Counted from the first letter of the stretch, positions 1-10,078 are shown. The stretch is 32,640 bases of DNA from Fragilaria crotonensis (GCA_022925895.1 JAKSYS010000696.1:1-32640); one strand, 5' to 3'. The notes: generated from the sequence alone by a model not told the origin. Made by a program: numbers and translations.

Positions 1-229
1 ACGAAATAAATTCGAGTCTTGTCCAAATTTCTCTAAGTCCGTTTAGTCGGATGAGTCGTCTGCTTCGTGGTTTCGTCGTACCGTTGTCTCGCGCACTGTC
101 GCGTCGATTCGTGTGTTGTCTGTGGTCATTCTCGTTTCTCTTTTGTGCTCGTGAGACTAGTAGAAATAAATAGATGGCATCGGAATCTGGTCCTAATAGT
201 TTTGTCTCTCTCTCTGGTTCGTCTCGCGG

Positions 230-1463
230 TGTCGGTCCCGTGATAGTTATCTAGCGGGGTCCGTCGCGCGATTGTGAGTCGACCTGGTTTCCGCCATTTT
301 CCGGTTGTCGTTCGTCCGCAGAATCTGGGGCGATCGTGTAGAAAGATTGTCGACTCGTCATGCGTGCGGCTACTCCGAGTGTCGAGTCCGGCACTTGAAT
401 CGGAGGTATCTCATGAACGTCTGGCTTCGCCACCTCCCCACCATCTGAATCGTCTCACTTGGAACTCCGGCGAGGTGCATGGCCATCGCGGCGCCTGATC
501 TGATCGAGTGAGTGCCGATGCCACTCGCCTGGAGGCCAAGCCTCTCCTCCCCTGCGAGTCGTCGCCATCCTGAGCTGCCTCAGTATGGACTTGGAAGAGA
601 TGTGTTGGGGTTCGTCTGAATCCTGCGTCCTGACGGCGTTAATCTTCGGGTTCGTCCGTGAATGGCAATCGTAACTCCGTACCCTCGTCGTCAGGTCCGC
701 TAGCGCGGACGGGGCAGATGTCCGTTTGTCCCTGCCTGTCGTTTCGATGCTGAGTCACTGTCGCGCCTTTGTCCCCGTTCTTTTGTCGCCGGAAGGTGAT
801 CGTCACGGTGTCGGCATTCTCCAGTTGTCCTCGGTCGGTTGTCTGCAGGTCCTGTCCCTTCTGTCGGAAACGAACGTCGTCCACTCTGATCACTGATGTC
901 GTCCGTCGGCTTCCGACATCGGAATATTCGCACGACCTCATGGCGAAAAAGAACGCGACCACCACAAGTTGTCCAATAGCGATGTCCGTCTCTTTCTTGC
1001 CCAGGATCGAACCTTTCGAATCACCTCTAACGGCAGCGCCTGCTGTGGGGTAGGTCCTGGGTCCTCGTCGGCGTAACGTTTCAGTTGTAAAGCCAGAAGG
1101 GGTCGAGTCGTCCGGCGGCGTCGTGGATTGGGCTCTCAAATTTGTTAAGCCTGAAGGCCTGAGCCACACCGTCGAGGGTGGCACGAATGGAACCGGACAA
1201 GGGTCCATTGCCAGCTTCCTGAGGTTGTCGGGAGCGAAGCCGTCCGTCCCGAAGGGCGGCGGCGAAGCAGGCGAACGTTTCTGCTTTCGCTTCTCGTCCG
1301 AGTCCTTGGAGAAAAGGCTCCTCCCGACTCCGTCGATTCGTCCGAGGAATCTTTCGTAACAGCGCCAGCTGCTATCGCGCTTGGCACGGGTTGAGTCGGC
1401 AAGAGCTGCGTTTGGGCAGCAGCTGCAGCCAGCCTCAATCTGCGAAATAAGGGCTGGCCGCAA
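230..1463 (-). pseudogene. Tyrosine recombinase of YR element copy 1 (frameshifted)
   Basis: Tyrosine recombinases join the element's DNA to the genome through a tyrosine-DNA intermediate. The box with the first catalytic arginine (FFAMRSCEYSDV) lies near 935-960. The second motif, H-S-I-R, followed by GRW and the catalytic Tyr in MRYL, lies near 375-490 in another frame. Comparison with copy 2 shows a 1-nt loss just after the Tyr codon, so the C-terminal tail (IQVPDSTLGVAARMT) is shifted again. The N-terminal core-binding part (SSWRCYERFLGRI) also changes frame. All catalytic residues can be found, but not in one frame, so the gene is broken. It overlaps the 3' end of the RNase H frame, as in copy 2. 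Confidence 0.8.
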
Positions 1464-3200
1464 AGGATGATCCTGAAGTTCTGTGGAACAAACGGTGAGC
1501 AGTTTTTCGTGATCAAGTCTGTCAGTGCCGCGTCGTCTAGAGCGAAATCTCGGGAGAGCATGTCCGCCACCTTGTTCTCTTTCCCGGGAACCACTGCGTG
1601 TAGTGGTCTATCTCGTGCGTGAGGCAGAAATCAGCGAACGCTCGGGCTATCGTCAGGTGAAGCGGACAATCGTCGTTGAAGTTCGACTTAGCAAGCCATC
1701 CCGCTGCTGAGGTGCTGTCTCCTGACTGAGCAGAACGTCTTCGTCCGTCCGCGGCCCCTTCGTGGAATTCCACGATCATCCCCACAAAGGCAGCAAGGAA
1801 CTCGAGAGTGTTTAGGTCGCTCGCCCCAGCAGGTGCTCTGGTAGCTGATATCGCCACGCCAGGCCGCTCTTGAGGCAGTAGCCTCCGATGCCTTGTGGGC
1901 ATGCGTCCACCCTCACTATGCGCGTCGGCCACCGGCAAACCAGCCTGTTGATCGAGATACCTCGCGACGCCTTCTGAAGGAAAGCCTTCCACAGAATCAG
2001 GTCGTCCAGTTGGGGTTTGGTCAGTTCGCCTTCCCGGCCTGCTTCGAACGCTCGCAGGCCTTGTATAGCCTTCCCATAAAGTGTCTTGCGTAAGGGATGA
2101 CGTAGGCGGCGTGGCTAAAACGTCCGAGGGTCGTCTCTAGGTCTCTCGTCGTCACGAAGGCATGTCTGTGCGTCAGCATCCTGTCAACGGCTTGCGTCCA
2201 GCTCATGTGCTTATCGTGAGGCAGTGCGACGACGAAGCGGCGTGTGTCCACGATCCATCCGAGGATCATCTTCCTCTCGGATGGTTTGGCCTCGGCCAGG
2301 AACTTTGGGATCGCAAGGATATCGTCTCTGGGAAAAGTCTCCTTAACCTCGGGGTCGCAAGGCCTCCCGACCAGGTGGAGCGCCAGCGGATCGCGGCAGC
2401 GCTCTTTTCTGCGTCGCGGGGTTGAAGGCCCCAAAATGTCGTCCAGGTAGCAGTCGAGCGAGGGAGGTCGTCGTAGGGTGGATAGTTCACTGCGAAGTAG
2501 TCCGCCTTGCCGAAAACACTCATTTTGTCGACCGACCCTTTGTCATTGTCCACTGCCCCTTCGGTGTCCAGGAGGTGCTGGTGCGGCGAGTGGTAGACGC
2601 TCGGATCCCAGTCGTCCCTGCGGACAAGGTCGTTTGCCAAGTCCGTGATCATCTCCGACACGTCGCTCCATTGCGATGGGTTTGGCGCTCCACCGAACGT
2701 CATCCTCAGCGCCACTAACAGCAGGTCGTCGATACTCGTGCAGGACTTCATGGCTGTGGCTGCTTTGAGATGGATTCGTCTGTAGGCGGATTTGCAGTCG
2801 ACCCGTCATCCAGATAGGCTCGTCTGGCCATAGTTGGCGCAGGAACGAGATGTGGTACATGAGTCTGCTGAATGCTTTTCCGAAACGTGCTTCTGTCAGT
2901 TGGGATGTGTCCACGCGTTCATTTACGCCGTCCTGCCACTCCGCTCGGGCTGAATGACTGGTCATGTGTCAGTTGGAGTTTCTCTATTGAATTTCCTTTC
3001 GTCGATCGACGTCTGCGCGACCATCCCCAGAGGCGCGACCTCGCATCCCTTGATCTCTAAGGCGGCTTCGCGGCAGTGGTAGCTGCCAACCCCTTGAGGC
3101 TTCGTCCTTCAGCATGGATATCAACTTTGCCTCGTGGCCTCGGGCCGATTTGTGATTGCCGCGAGCTAAGTTGGCGCGCACGTCCGCGAGGCGGTCAGAA
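1145..3200 (-). pseudogene. Reverse transcriptase / RNase H of YR element copy 1 (frameshifted)
   Basis: This region would copy element RNA into DNA and degrade the RNA strand. In successive frames one can read the fingers segment (RFGKAFSRLMYHISFLRQLWP, about 2820-2900), motif B (LVALRMTFGGAPNPSQWSD, about 2660-2720), the YLDD catalytic box (about 2437-2448) and the connecting segment (DDILAIPKFLAEAKPSERK). RNase H residues follow: LEFLAAF with the catalytic Glu, QSGDSTSAAGWL with an Asp, and NKVADMLSRD with the last Asp. Frame changes occur near 2800, 2455 and 2000 and again within the RNase H. Motif A (KVDCKSAYRRIHL) is visible only in a shifted frame. The residues match copy 2 closely, so this is a decayed relative of it. 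Confidence 0.82.
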
Positions 3201-4861
3201 TCCGAGATCTCGCGGAACTCGGCCCTTCGAGATGCGCTCCTGAAAACGCGGCCAGAGGGGTGGGCGGACAGGAGCGGGGCGAGAAGTTCGGTGGGGCGAA
3301 ACTCGGATCCCGGCGTCAGGGCGCTGAACGGCTGGGCCCGAAGGGCGGCGTCGAGGTCGAGGGCGTACCGTTTGAGCACCGCGAGGTTGTGGCGGGCGGC
3401 GTCGTGCGTCCAGTCGAAGCGAAACTCCGTCGCGTGGGTGCGCGGTTGGCCGGAGTGCAAAATAGTGGCAAGGGCATCGGCCAGGCGTGGTTCGGGAGTC
3501 GTGAACGGCGAGTCGACGTTCGGGAGCGGGATCGTCGGCAATGGCACCAACGATGGGAACTTACCGGGAAGCGGGCGTGGCGTGTCTGCGAGGGCTGATG
3601 TCGGCGCGTCGTGGGCGTCTCCGGGCGACAATGCGCGCGCCACGGAGTGGTCGGTCGGTGGCGAGTCGAGGGCGGGAGCGTAGCGCTCAGGCCCGACTTC
3701 GTTTCGTGACGGGTCGTCGCGGGCTGGCGAGATGCGGGGCGTCGGCGACGTGGCGGGGCGAGAAGGTTCGTGCGCGTGGGTTCCCGCGGGACTGTCTCGG
3801 GCGGCAGATTCCGATAAAGTCCGGGGCGTCCTACGTGGCGTCTGTTGTGGAACTCGGCCGTCGACCGTTCTGGTCGAACGCCCATTGCGACGGCTGTGCG
3901 ACGAAGGCGGGCTGGAAGTAAGCAGATGCAGAGGGTCCTAATTTTGTTTTCTTGCTGGGCGGCGTCGCGTCGGACGAGGGGCGGCATGCGCGCCCGGCAC
4001 TGCTCTATCCACGCTCGTACGGCGGTCGTCTGTTCGGTCGTGAGGCGACGTGCGAGGCTCAAGAAACAGCTCTTGACGCACTTCCCGTTTAGGTGCCACC
4101 TGCAGCACATGTTCGGGATCGGTCCACTTCGGACGTGATCGAGGAACACCTGCCAAGTGTCGTTCGCGTCTCTCGGGAAAAGGTCCTGCTGTGGGTTTGT
4201 GACTGCGTCCGCGGGTTGCCCGCGACGTCCGGCTCGAGCGCTCCCGGCGGCGGCTACAGGCTGCGAGTCGCCCTTTGGTCGACTCCACGTCCCAGCCGCT
4301 CCTTGAGGAAGTCGCAGGCCGGGAAGACAAAGGCGCCGTCCTCCAACTGCTGCCGGGTGGACCTGAATTCTAGGAGTGCTGGGTTGATCTCGTCCTCGTG
4401 TTCGACTCCAGCGCAGAGAACTAGGTATTGTTGCATGCGTTTTCGATGAACCAACCTAATCTGCACGCGGCTGAGGGTCAGCGTGCGCTAGCTGGCGGAG
4501 CGTCGCCAGTGTGGAGCCGACCGCCCTGGTCAGGAAACGGCTCCACTCGTCCAACATGTGTGTGAGCGGGGAATTGGCTCCGGAAAGGAGCTCCAGCACT
4601 CCGCTCATGTTCTCGATAAGCCGCGCGAGTTCGTGAAAATCTTTCGGCACCGTGAAGTTGAGTTTCGTCATGCTCTTGATGTCCTTCTCCGAGAAGCCCG
4701 TGGTCGTGTCGGTCGTCTTGAGTTGCATTTGCACAAGGGTGCTGGCGTGATCAGAGGCTTCTCGCCCGATCGCTGCTGCTCGGGCGAACGTCTGGGGACC
4801 GCAACAGAAGAGGCTGAAGGCCCCTGGCCGGTCAGGTGTGTCGGCCGTGAAAGAAGCGGTG
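3100..4861 (-). pseudogene. gag-like 3' part and gag-RT linker of YR element copy 1
   Basis: This is the continuation of the gag-like ORF that the LTR element cut in two. It starts with LKTTDTTTGFSEKDIKSMTKLNF and the LTHMLDEWSRFLTRAVGSTLATLRQLAH segment (4456-4734). YLVLCAGVEHEDEINPALLEFRSTRQQLEDG follows (4254-4466), then a Cys/His cluster (CCRWHLNGKCVKSCF, near 4075-4110). The cluster probably binds RNA like a retroviral zinc knuckle, but a 3-nt loss relative to copy 2 removes the last His of the SH pair. Downstream is a GC-rich Pro/Arg linker that reaches LPTIPLPNVDSPF and the start of the RT region. At least three frame changes occur. Calling it Gag rests on position and the Cys/His cluster, not on a recognised Gag fold. 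Confidence 0.65.
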
Positions 4862-4866
4862 CGGAT
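4862..4866. repeat. Target site duplication, left copy (CGGAT)
   Basis: CGGAT immediately precedes the left LTR and is repeated directly after the right LTR at 8745-8749. Both lie in gag sequence of the host YR element. A 5-bp duplication is usual for DDE-integrase LTR retrotransposons. Confidence 0.9.
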
Positions 4867-5380
4867 TGTGAGACCCTCCCGAATTACGAGCGCTCACGCT
4901 CAGGGGTAGGAGGGATGAAACGTGTGGCTCACAAACGTCAACGTATACTGTGGCGGTTCGTAGATCAATACCGATCAGGTGCACCCAATCGGCAATGGTG
5001 AATCACGATGAAACGACCAAAGACGCTCAATGAAGGATGCTGAGCTGTCGTAAAATATTACCGTCCGTGTTGTTAGAAGTGTGAGCGTTGTCGTCAATAG
5101 CCCTATTGCCTCTTCACCCTTACGATCGTCGAGACCGGCAAGAATGCAGTTGAGGCTATAAAAGGGTCTATATTAGAAGTTGTGAGAACCGATGTGTTTC
5201 CAAACACATCGGTGTTAGACTAGACTAAGCAGAGTAGTGCTGAATGTGTCACCATCATGACAATACCCGTACGATAGTGGATGGTAGTACGGTAACGGCT
5301 CCAAGTAACATGACCGTGTGCGGTAGCCACTAGCACAGTATCGGAGATGTAGTTATACTGACAATGTTGATGCACTGACA
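4867..5380 (-). repeat. Long terminal repeat, 3' LTR (element reads on the minus strand)
   Basis: It is a direct repeat of 8231-8744, 514 bp, bounded by TG and CA. No difference from the other LTR was seen on reading both through. It contains a perfect 12-bp inverted repeat (5188-5213) and a TATAAAAGG on the plus strand (5157-5165). Confidence 0.93.
5188..5213. promoter_or_regulatory. Perfect 12-bp inverted repeat inside the LTR
   Basis: ACCGATGTGTTT and its exact reverse complement are separated by only CC, in mid-LTR. The same palindrome is in the other LTR at 8552-8577. It could form a hairpin in the transcript near the expected R region and act in 3'-end formation or strand transfer. The role is an inference. 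Confidence 0.6.
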
Positions 5381-5393
5381 CACTCCCCCATTG
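5381..5393 (-). promoter_or_regulatory. Polypurine tract of the LTR element
   Basis: On the minus strand AATGGGGGAGTG directly precedes the LTR start TGTCAGTG. A G-rich purine run at this position is the usual plus-strand primer of copia-type elements and supports minus orientation. Confidence 0.75.
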
Positions 5394-6931
5394 TATGCAC
5401 CGGTAGTGGAGCATCACAATGAGCAAACAGGAGTGCATCATCACCAGAGAACAAGATAAACGCCCTTTGCTGTCAAAGTAGATAGGGCATGCACCGACAG
5501 CCAGGCTCAAACATATTTGAGTGCATGGCCTTGTGGGTCGTCAACAGTCAGGACCACCAAGAAAGGCCGGCCAAGAAGAGCGAGTCAGTACAACCATGCC
5601 GAAGTTGCACTGAAATCACCAAGAAGGAGGCATCTCGACAACCACACCAAAGTCATACTGAAAAGTAGGATCATGACATCGAAGTCGGGACAACCACCAT
5701 GCCGATGTCATACTGAAAGGTAGGATGACACCAGAAGCGTCGATGGATCGAGGGAGACCGTTGACATTGGGATCTCCGCAAACATGGATTCTCCTACCTG
5801 ACTGCTGTCCTTGGTAGCAACTGCCAACAACAAAACAGAACGAGGGAGACGACCAAACATAAGCGACACACAAGCATTGCATTCGGTAGCTTTGTTGTTG
5901 ATGTATTGATAACAAAAGAAGACGTCAGAACGAATCCACGATAACATGCAAAACAATGAGTCAACCTGTGAACTGCTTAACGGAGGAAGCGGCGGAAAAG
6001 CAAGGCGCAGTGCAGAGTTTCCATTGAAGTCGGGTGCTAAGGAGTCATCGTAGTTGAGCAGCCAGTATCACAATAGAGCGAAGGCTGCGTTCAGCAACAT
6101 CAGGGCCACTGGCAAGTGAAGCATGCCGGGTCTGAATAGTGGCGATGCCACGTGCAAAACGAGATGGTTGCAGAAGCCGAGCATTACAAATTCACTGACA
6201 TGATGTTGCGGTTGTCGGGCGTACGCAATCAAACGGTTGATATTGTTTGAGCACAGAGAGGCAGGTGCGATCTGGGTCTTGATCTCGCAGGTAGTGAAAT
6301 GGTGCCTTCATCAGAGAGAGGAGAAGTTCGCATCCTCGTCGAGTTATCGCAAGAGTCGCGAGAGACGACACGAGGAATATCCTGCTATTGAGCCATCCAA
6401 AGAGCACGAACATAAGGAGACAAGATTTACAGTGTCACAGTGCACGAGCAATGCCATGTGGCCTTCAAGCGCAGGTCTAGCATCACAAAAGATCGGAATC
6501 TTGTATGTCTCAAAATGCTCGAGCCGCAAAGTTGCCTGCATATGATACACTCCCCAATTGTCAGCTCTGGTGGAGGGGTGGCAATTCAGGACGAATTGCA
6601 ACTGTGGCTCGGTGTTGAAGCAACCACAGAGAGAACACGTGTGTCGTGACGATGTACGCATAGCCAGCAATGCATGGATCAATACATCACAAGAACGGAG
6701 ACTGGGAATCAGCTTAGGTCCGCGCCGTTGGAAGGCGGGCAAACGACGTCGAGCAATGGATCACAATTATCACCTTCGTACGCTGATTCCAGATCACTTG
6801 ATTGTGGTGTCGATTTCAAAGAGTGGTCACTCAATCTGTCGGCCATCGTCAGAGGTGTGGCACATGTCATTGTTGCTATTGATGCTCTTCGAAGAAGAGC
6901 AATTGAGACCAAACGGTGCACTGCATACGGA
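5394..6931 (-). other. Internal region of the LTR element without a recognised gene
   Basis: Only short ORFs are present. One minus-strand stretch (6344-6742, no ATG at its 5' limit) contains CSLCGCFNTEPQLQFVLNC, a Cys pattern that could be a small zinc site, but I do not recognise the protein. Between about 5588 and 5745 there are three degenerate tandem units of roughly 50 bp, sharing an acaacca...ccgaagt/ccgatgt...catactgaaa core. No RT, integrase, protease or RNase H signature was seen in any frame. Confidence 0.5.
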
Positions 6932-8038
6932 CTATCCTTGACAGTGTTGAGGTCTTTGCCACAGGTGTCGGCCACGATCAATGGGTCGGAACATCATAAG
7001 CATGGACCTGCAGAGTTGACGCATCATGATGGCATTCGATATCCAAAGAACATAGCTGCGTTTGATCGCATCAAAGCTTTGGTGACCTTCAGGATCCGCG
7101 CCAGGAACCTCGGAGTCAGCACCGTTGTTGCGCTGCTGCAACATCAAAGGTCTGCACAATACACCCGCAGAGGCAGTAACATCAATTCTTTTGTCGGAGA
7201 AATTCAATTGTGACGTTACGAGTGTCGGATGAATGGCAGCGACGCCAGTGGAAAACGGACTCATGACGCTCATGGCAAGAAGATGAGTACCAACGCACCC
7301 CGTCCCAACAACATCGTTGCACAGTTCGGTAGTGACACGGGACACAGCATCTGGCGAAATGTTGGAATCGAAAGCATTGCCATCAGAAACGGAGTCACAT
7401 TTGCGACGAGTTTGGTACTCTGGTCGGTTCGACTTGATACTATGCAAGATAACGTTGCCCGGGACAAGATTACAGCAGGTCACATCAATATCGGTTGTCA
7501 CTGTGAGCGGAACATCATTGTTCGAATCCTGAAACCTGATTGGGGAACCAGAATCAGAGTGCTCCATGCCAATCTTAATCATTCCAGGGACAACATGTTT
7601 CTTGTTGTTGACACAGGAGGCATGGGGAGCCACGGGTTCAACGTTCAAATCCGGAATCAACGCACATGACCCTTTTGCGTTGAGCGTCGGATGATTGATG
7701 CAGCCGACGTTGCTGGTGCTCGCAATTCCACCGATCTTTGACGGAATGTGTGGGGACTCGTGCAAACGTCGTGGAATCCTGAAACCCGGGGTCTTGAATT
7801 GGATGAGGATTGAGACAGAAACTGGTCTGCGAGTATCGTGTCTGCTCTGCAAAGTCTGTCGGATCAAACGCTCCATAGCGGGCTTCCGTGATGAGACAAA
7901 ATCCCCGTTTGCCCGACAGTGTAAGGGGATAATGCGGGAGTCCATCAAAAGGAGTTTAAACCGATCACATAATCCAAACGTAGCTGTCAACTGTAGAGCG
8001 ACATAGTTTTGAAGGACAAGGAGGTAGTCATCCTTCAT
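6932..8038 (-). CDS. Orphan 368-codon ORF of the LTR element
   Basis: An ATG-initiated minus-strand ORF starts 192 nt inside the 5' LTR, where gag normally begins, and is uninterrupted to its stop at 6932. I do not recognise it. It has no CCHC knuckle, no D-[ST]-G protease motif, and no integrase or RT motif. It begins MKDDYLLVLQNYVALQLTATFGL and is otherwise polar, with scattered Cys, a basic stretch around residues 60-75 (RLIRQTLQSRHDTRR) and no clear membrane segment. The position suggests a Gag-like or captured protein. An ORF this long within 2.85 kb is notable, though the opposite strand also has a 146-codon ORF, so chance cannot be excluded. Confidence 0.45.
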   Translation of the reverse strand: MKDDYLLVLQNYVALQLTATFGLCDRFKLLLMDSRIIPLHCRANGDFVSSRKPAMERLIRQTLQSRHDTRRPVSVSILIQFKTPGFRIPRRLHESPHIPSKIGGIASTSNVGCINHPTLNAKGSCALIPDLNVEPVAPHASCVNNKKHVVPGMIKIGMEHSDSGSPIRFQDSNNDVPLTVTTDIDVTCCNLVPGNVILHSIKSNRPEYQTRRKCDSVSDGNAFDSNISPDAVSRVTTELCNDVVGTGCVGTHLLAMSVMSPFSTGVAAIHPTLVTSQLNFSDKRIDVTASAGVLCRPLMLQQRNNGADSEVPGADPEGHQSFDAIKRSYVLWISNAIMMRQLCRSMLMMFRPIDRGRHLWQRPQHCQG

Positions 8039-8218
8039 GGTGGAAGTTTACACATCGTAGATCTCCGAGAGCCGCAGTTCTGCTACCGGAGAATCTGCAA
8101 CATCCACCGTCAGAATGACAAAGTCATCTGGGTGGTTCAACTCCCGGGGTGCTGACATGTTTGCTATCTTGGAAAGGGTTAACTTTGTCAGCCACTAAAG
8201 AAAGTACGGGGCGTACTT

Positions 8219-8230
8219 GGGCTCATAACC
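8219..8230 (-). promoter_or_regulatory. Primer-binding site, initiator tRNA-Met anticodon region (half-tRNA type)
   Basis: The plus strand GGGCTCATAACC directly abuts the right LTR and equals the anticodon stem-loop of eukaryotic initiator tRNA-Met, with CAT as anticodon. The minus-strand transcript would thus pair with an internal tRNA segment rather than its CCA end. Drosophila copia is known to prime with a 5' half of initiator tRNA-Met cut in this region. The match is seen; the mechanism is by analogy. Confidence 0.75.
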
Positions 8231-8744
8231 TGTGAGACCCTCCCGAATTACGAGCGCTCACGCTCAGGGGTAGGAGGGATGAAACGTGTGGCTCACAAAC
8301 GTCAACGTATACTGTGGCGGTTCGTAGATCAATACCGATCAGGTGCACCCAATCGGCAATGGTGAATCACGATGAAACGACCAAAGACGCTCAATGAAGG
8401 ATGCTGAGCTGTCGTAAAATATTACCGTCCGTGTTGTTAGAAGTGTGAGCGTTGTCGTCAATAGCCCTATTGCCTCTTCACCCTTACGATCGTCGAGACC
8501 GGCAAGAATGCAGTTGAGGCTATAAAAGGGTCTATATTAGAAGTTGTGAGAACCGATGTGTTTCCAAACACATCGGTGTTAGACTAGACTAAGCAGAGTA
8601 GTGCTGAATGTGTCACCATCATGACAATACCCGTACGATAGTGGATGGTAGTACGGTAACGGCTCCAAGTAACATGACCGTGTGCGGTAGCCACTAGCAC
8701 AGTATCGGAGATGTAGTTATACTGACAATGTTGATGCACTGACA
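8231..8744 (-). repeat. Long terminal repeat, 5' LTR (element reads on the minus strand)
   Basis: This is the second copy of the 514-bp LTR, offset by 3364 bp from the first, ending directly at the CGGAT duplication. A TATAAAAGG on the plus strand (8521-8529) faces away from the deduced transcription direction. On the minus strand the nearest TATA-like stretch is TAATATAGA, close to the same place. Confidence 0.93.
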
Positions 8745-8749
8745 CGGAT
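8745..8749. repeat. Target site duplication, right copy (CGGAT)
   Basis: It is identical to 4862-4866 and directly follows the LTR end TGACA. Confidence 0.9.
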
Positions 8750-9925
8750 TGCGGCGCAGAAGCCCATGGGAATGAACGCGTCTCGACCTTTGGTGTTCCT
8801 CAAGAAGTGGTGGATGTGGTTTTGTACGTAGGCCACGTTGCTAAGCGTCAGGATGTCCGAGAAAGACTGGACCGGGCGGCTGCGAATCATCCTGTCGGCG
8901 TCCCTTTCGGACACGAAAAGGACCATTCGTTTCGTCGACGGCGGGAAAGAGTCAAAGCCTGTCTTCGACGTTTGGGGGGACGAGGTCGCTGCGTTTGCTG
9001 CCTGTCGCTCCAGTAACGTTGACAGGTTTCGAATGGCGTCCTCTGTGCGTCCTGGCGTGCTGGCATGGTCGTCCGTCCGAATGAGGCTCCTAGCTCTGAC
9101 CGCCAGATGCTTGAGGTGTAGCGATTTCGCCCATTCGTCCGATCGTTTGGGTATGCGTTTGATGCCGCCACCCCGCTTTGTCGGTCCCAGGGTCCTCCTC
9201 GAGTTTACCGCTACGCTGAGGACCCACCGCGGGATGTAAGAGGCTGCCTCCGCGCGGATGGTTGCTCTGGACGGGTCTGGGTCCTCGCTCGCTCTCTGTT
9301 TAATGGCGTTGACGATCAGTAGGGCGAGCTCCTCTGGCGCGGTGACGTAAGTGTCCATGATGGCGGCTGCGATGAAGGCCGGCACCGGGACGGTGGGCTT
9401 CATCGTGAACCCGACGACCGTGACGTCGTCTGTGTCGTCCTCGCTCGCTTCGACTGGCTTGCTTGGCTTCGCCCGGTGCTTCGTTCCGCTTCCTTTCTTC
9501 GGTCGTCCTCTGGTTGCAGTCGGCAGGGTGCCGGCTGGCTCGGCTTCATGGCGTGGCTCCGGTGCTGACGCCTGACACCTGGGCACGTGTCGTCAGAGAT
9601 TCATTGATCGCCGCCAGTACGTCCGACGTAGAATTCCACGAGCATCCTCGACCAATCAAAAGGCGTTCCGATGTGTCGCTCTGACCTGTTTCGTGTCGAC
9701 CGCCATGGCGGCGGCGAAGCCGCCAGCCCCCATCAGTGCCCAAAGGGCGTTCGTCCCGTCGTTGAGTCCATCGTCAGCGTCGTGGTGGAAGTGGTGAAAG
9801 AGTCGGATGACTCCGTGCGTGTTTACCATAAGGTGGGCGACTTCCGGAGAGCACAAGTGTACGAATCCTGTAGAATTTGTACTGACCGAGTTCGTCTTCG
9901 AATTCAAAGCGCTGAGCTTTTCGAC
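8750..9925 (-). pseudogene. gag-like 5' part of YR element copy 1 (split by the LTR element)
   Basis: From 9907 one reads STGFVHLCSPEVAHLMVNTHGVIRLFHHFHHDADDGLNDGTNALWALMG. After a frame change near 9660 comes a 289-codon open stretch (8717-9586) with a Lys/Arg-rich linker, DVTVVGFTMKPTVPVPAFIAAAIMDTYV, TGFDSFPPSTKRMVLFVSERDA and YVQNHIHHFLRNTKGRDAFIPMGFCAAIR. That last segment is cut by the LTR at 8745. Copy 2 has the same blocks. The initiating Met and about 45 following codons present in copy 2 are deleted here. I do not recognise the fold; the Gag role is inferred from its place ahead of RT. The long intact stretch suggests copy 1 was less decayed than copy 2 in this part. Confidence 0.65.
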
Positions 9926-10078
9926 TTAGTAGTGTCTTTGTCGATTCGAGTTCGTTCGGATTGTGAGCAATTCGTATCTTGTGTTGTGTTGTGTCGTGGT
10001 GTTCGTCTGTCTGTGTCTCGTGTTCGTCTGTCTGATGGCGACAGCCCGTCCTTTCCCGATCTTCGGACATGCCAAGCA

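Larger units (their letters stand above)
4867..8744 (-). mobile_element. LTR retrotransposon, copia-like signals, no recognisable gag/pol, nested in YR element gag
   Basis: Two direct repeats of 514 bp (4867-5380 and 8231-8744) begin TG and end CA and are flanked by CGGAT duplications. Joining the sequence on either side restores the gag reading of the host element (FIPMGFCAAIR). Orientation is minus. A primer-binding site matching the anticodon region of initiator tRNA-Met adjoins the right LTR, and a purine-rich tract (aatgggggagtg on the minus strand) adjoins the left LTR. The internal region is 2850 bp, too short for a normal gag-pol, and I find no protease, integrase, RT or RNase H motif. 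It therefore looks non-autonomous (LARD-like), with one long orphan ORF. The two LTRs read as identical by eye, so insertion was probably recent. Confidence 0.9.
1..10078 (-). mobile_element. Tyrosine-recombinase retrotransposon, copy 1 (DIRS/Ngaro-like), interrupted
   Basis: Reading the minus strand from about 10078 to 1 gives, in order, a gag-like region, an RT with a YLDD box, an RNase H and a tyrosine recombinase. It aligns throughout with the plus-strand copy at 16101-22568. Its 5' end is placed where homology to that copy begins (tggcatgtccga) and LINE sequence stops. Its 3' end lies at the window edge, because the first bases match the terminal bases of copy 2. An LTR retrotransposon splits gag at 4867-8744. 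About 150 bp, including the gag start codon, are missing near 9925 relative to copy 2. Many frameshifts break every ORF, so this copy is not autonomous. RT plus tyrosine recombinase without a DDE integrase is the hallmark of the DIRS group. I could not identify terminal or split repeats, so DIRS versus Ngaro is unresolved. Confidence 0.88.

Noticed and set aside
3156-3683. Plus-strand open frame of 175 codons
   Set aside because: It is the antisense shadow of the GC-rich gag-RT linker of YR copy 1; composition is low complexity Arg/Ala/Gly.
5157-5165. TATAAAAGG taken as proof that the LTR element reads on the plus strand
   Set aside because: In plus orientation there is no tRNA match after the left LTR and no polypurine tract before the right LTR; both signals are present for minus orientation.
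7229-7669. Plus-strand open frame of 146 codons inside the LTR element
   Set aside because: It lies opposite the longer minus-strand ORF, has no recognised motif, and runs against the element orientation.
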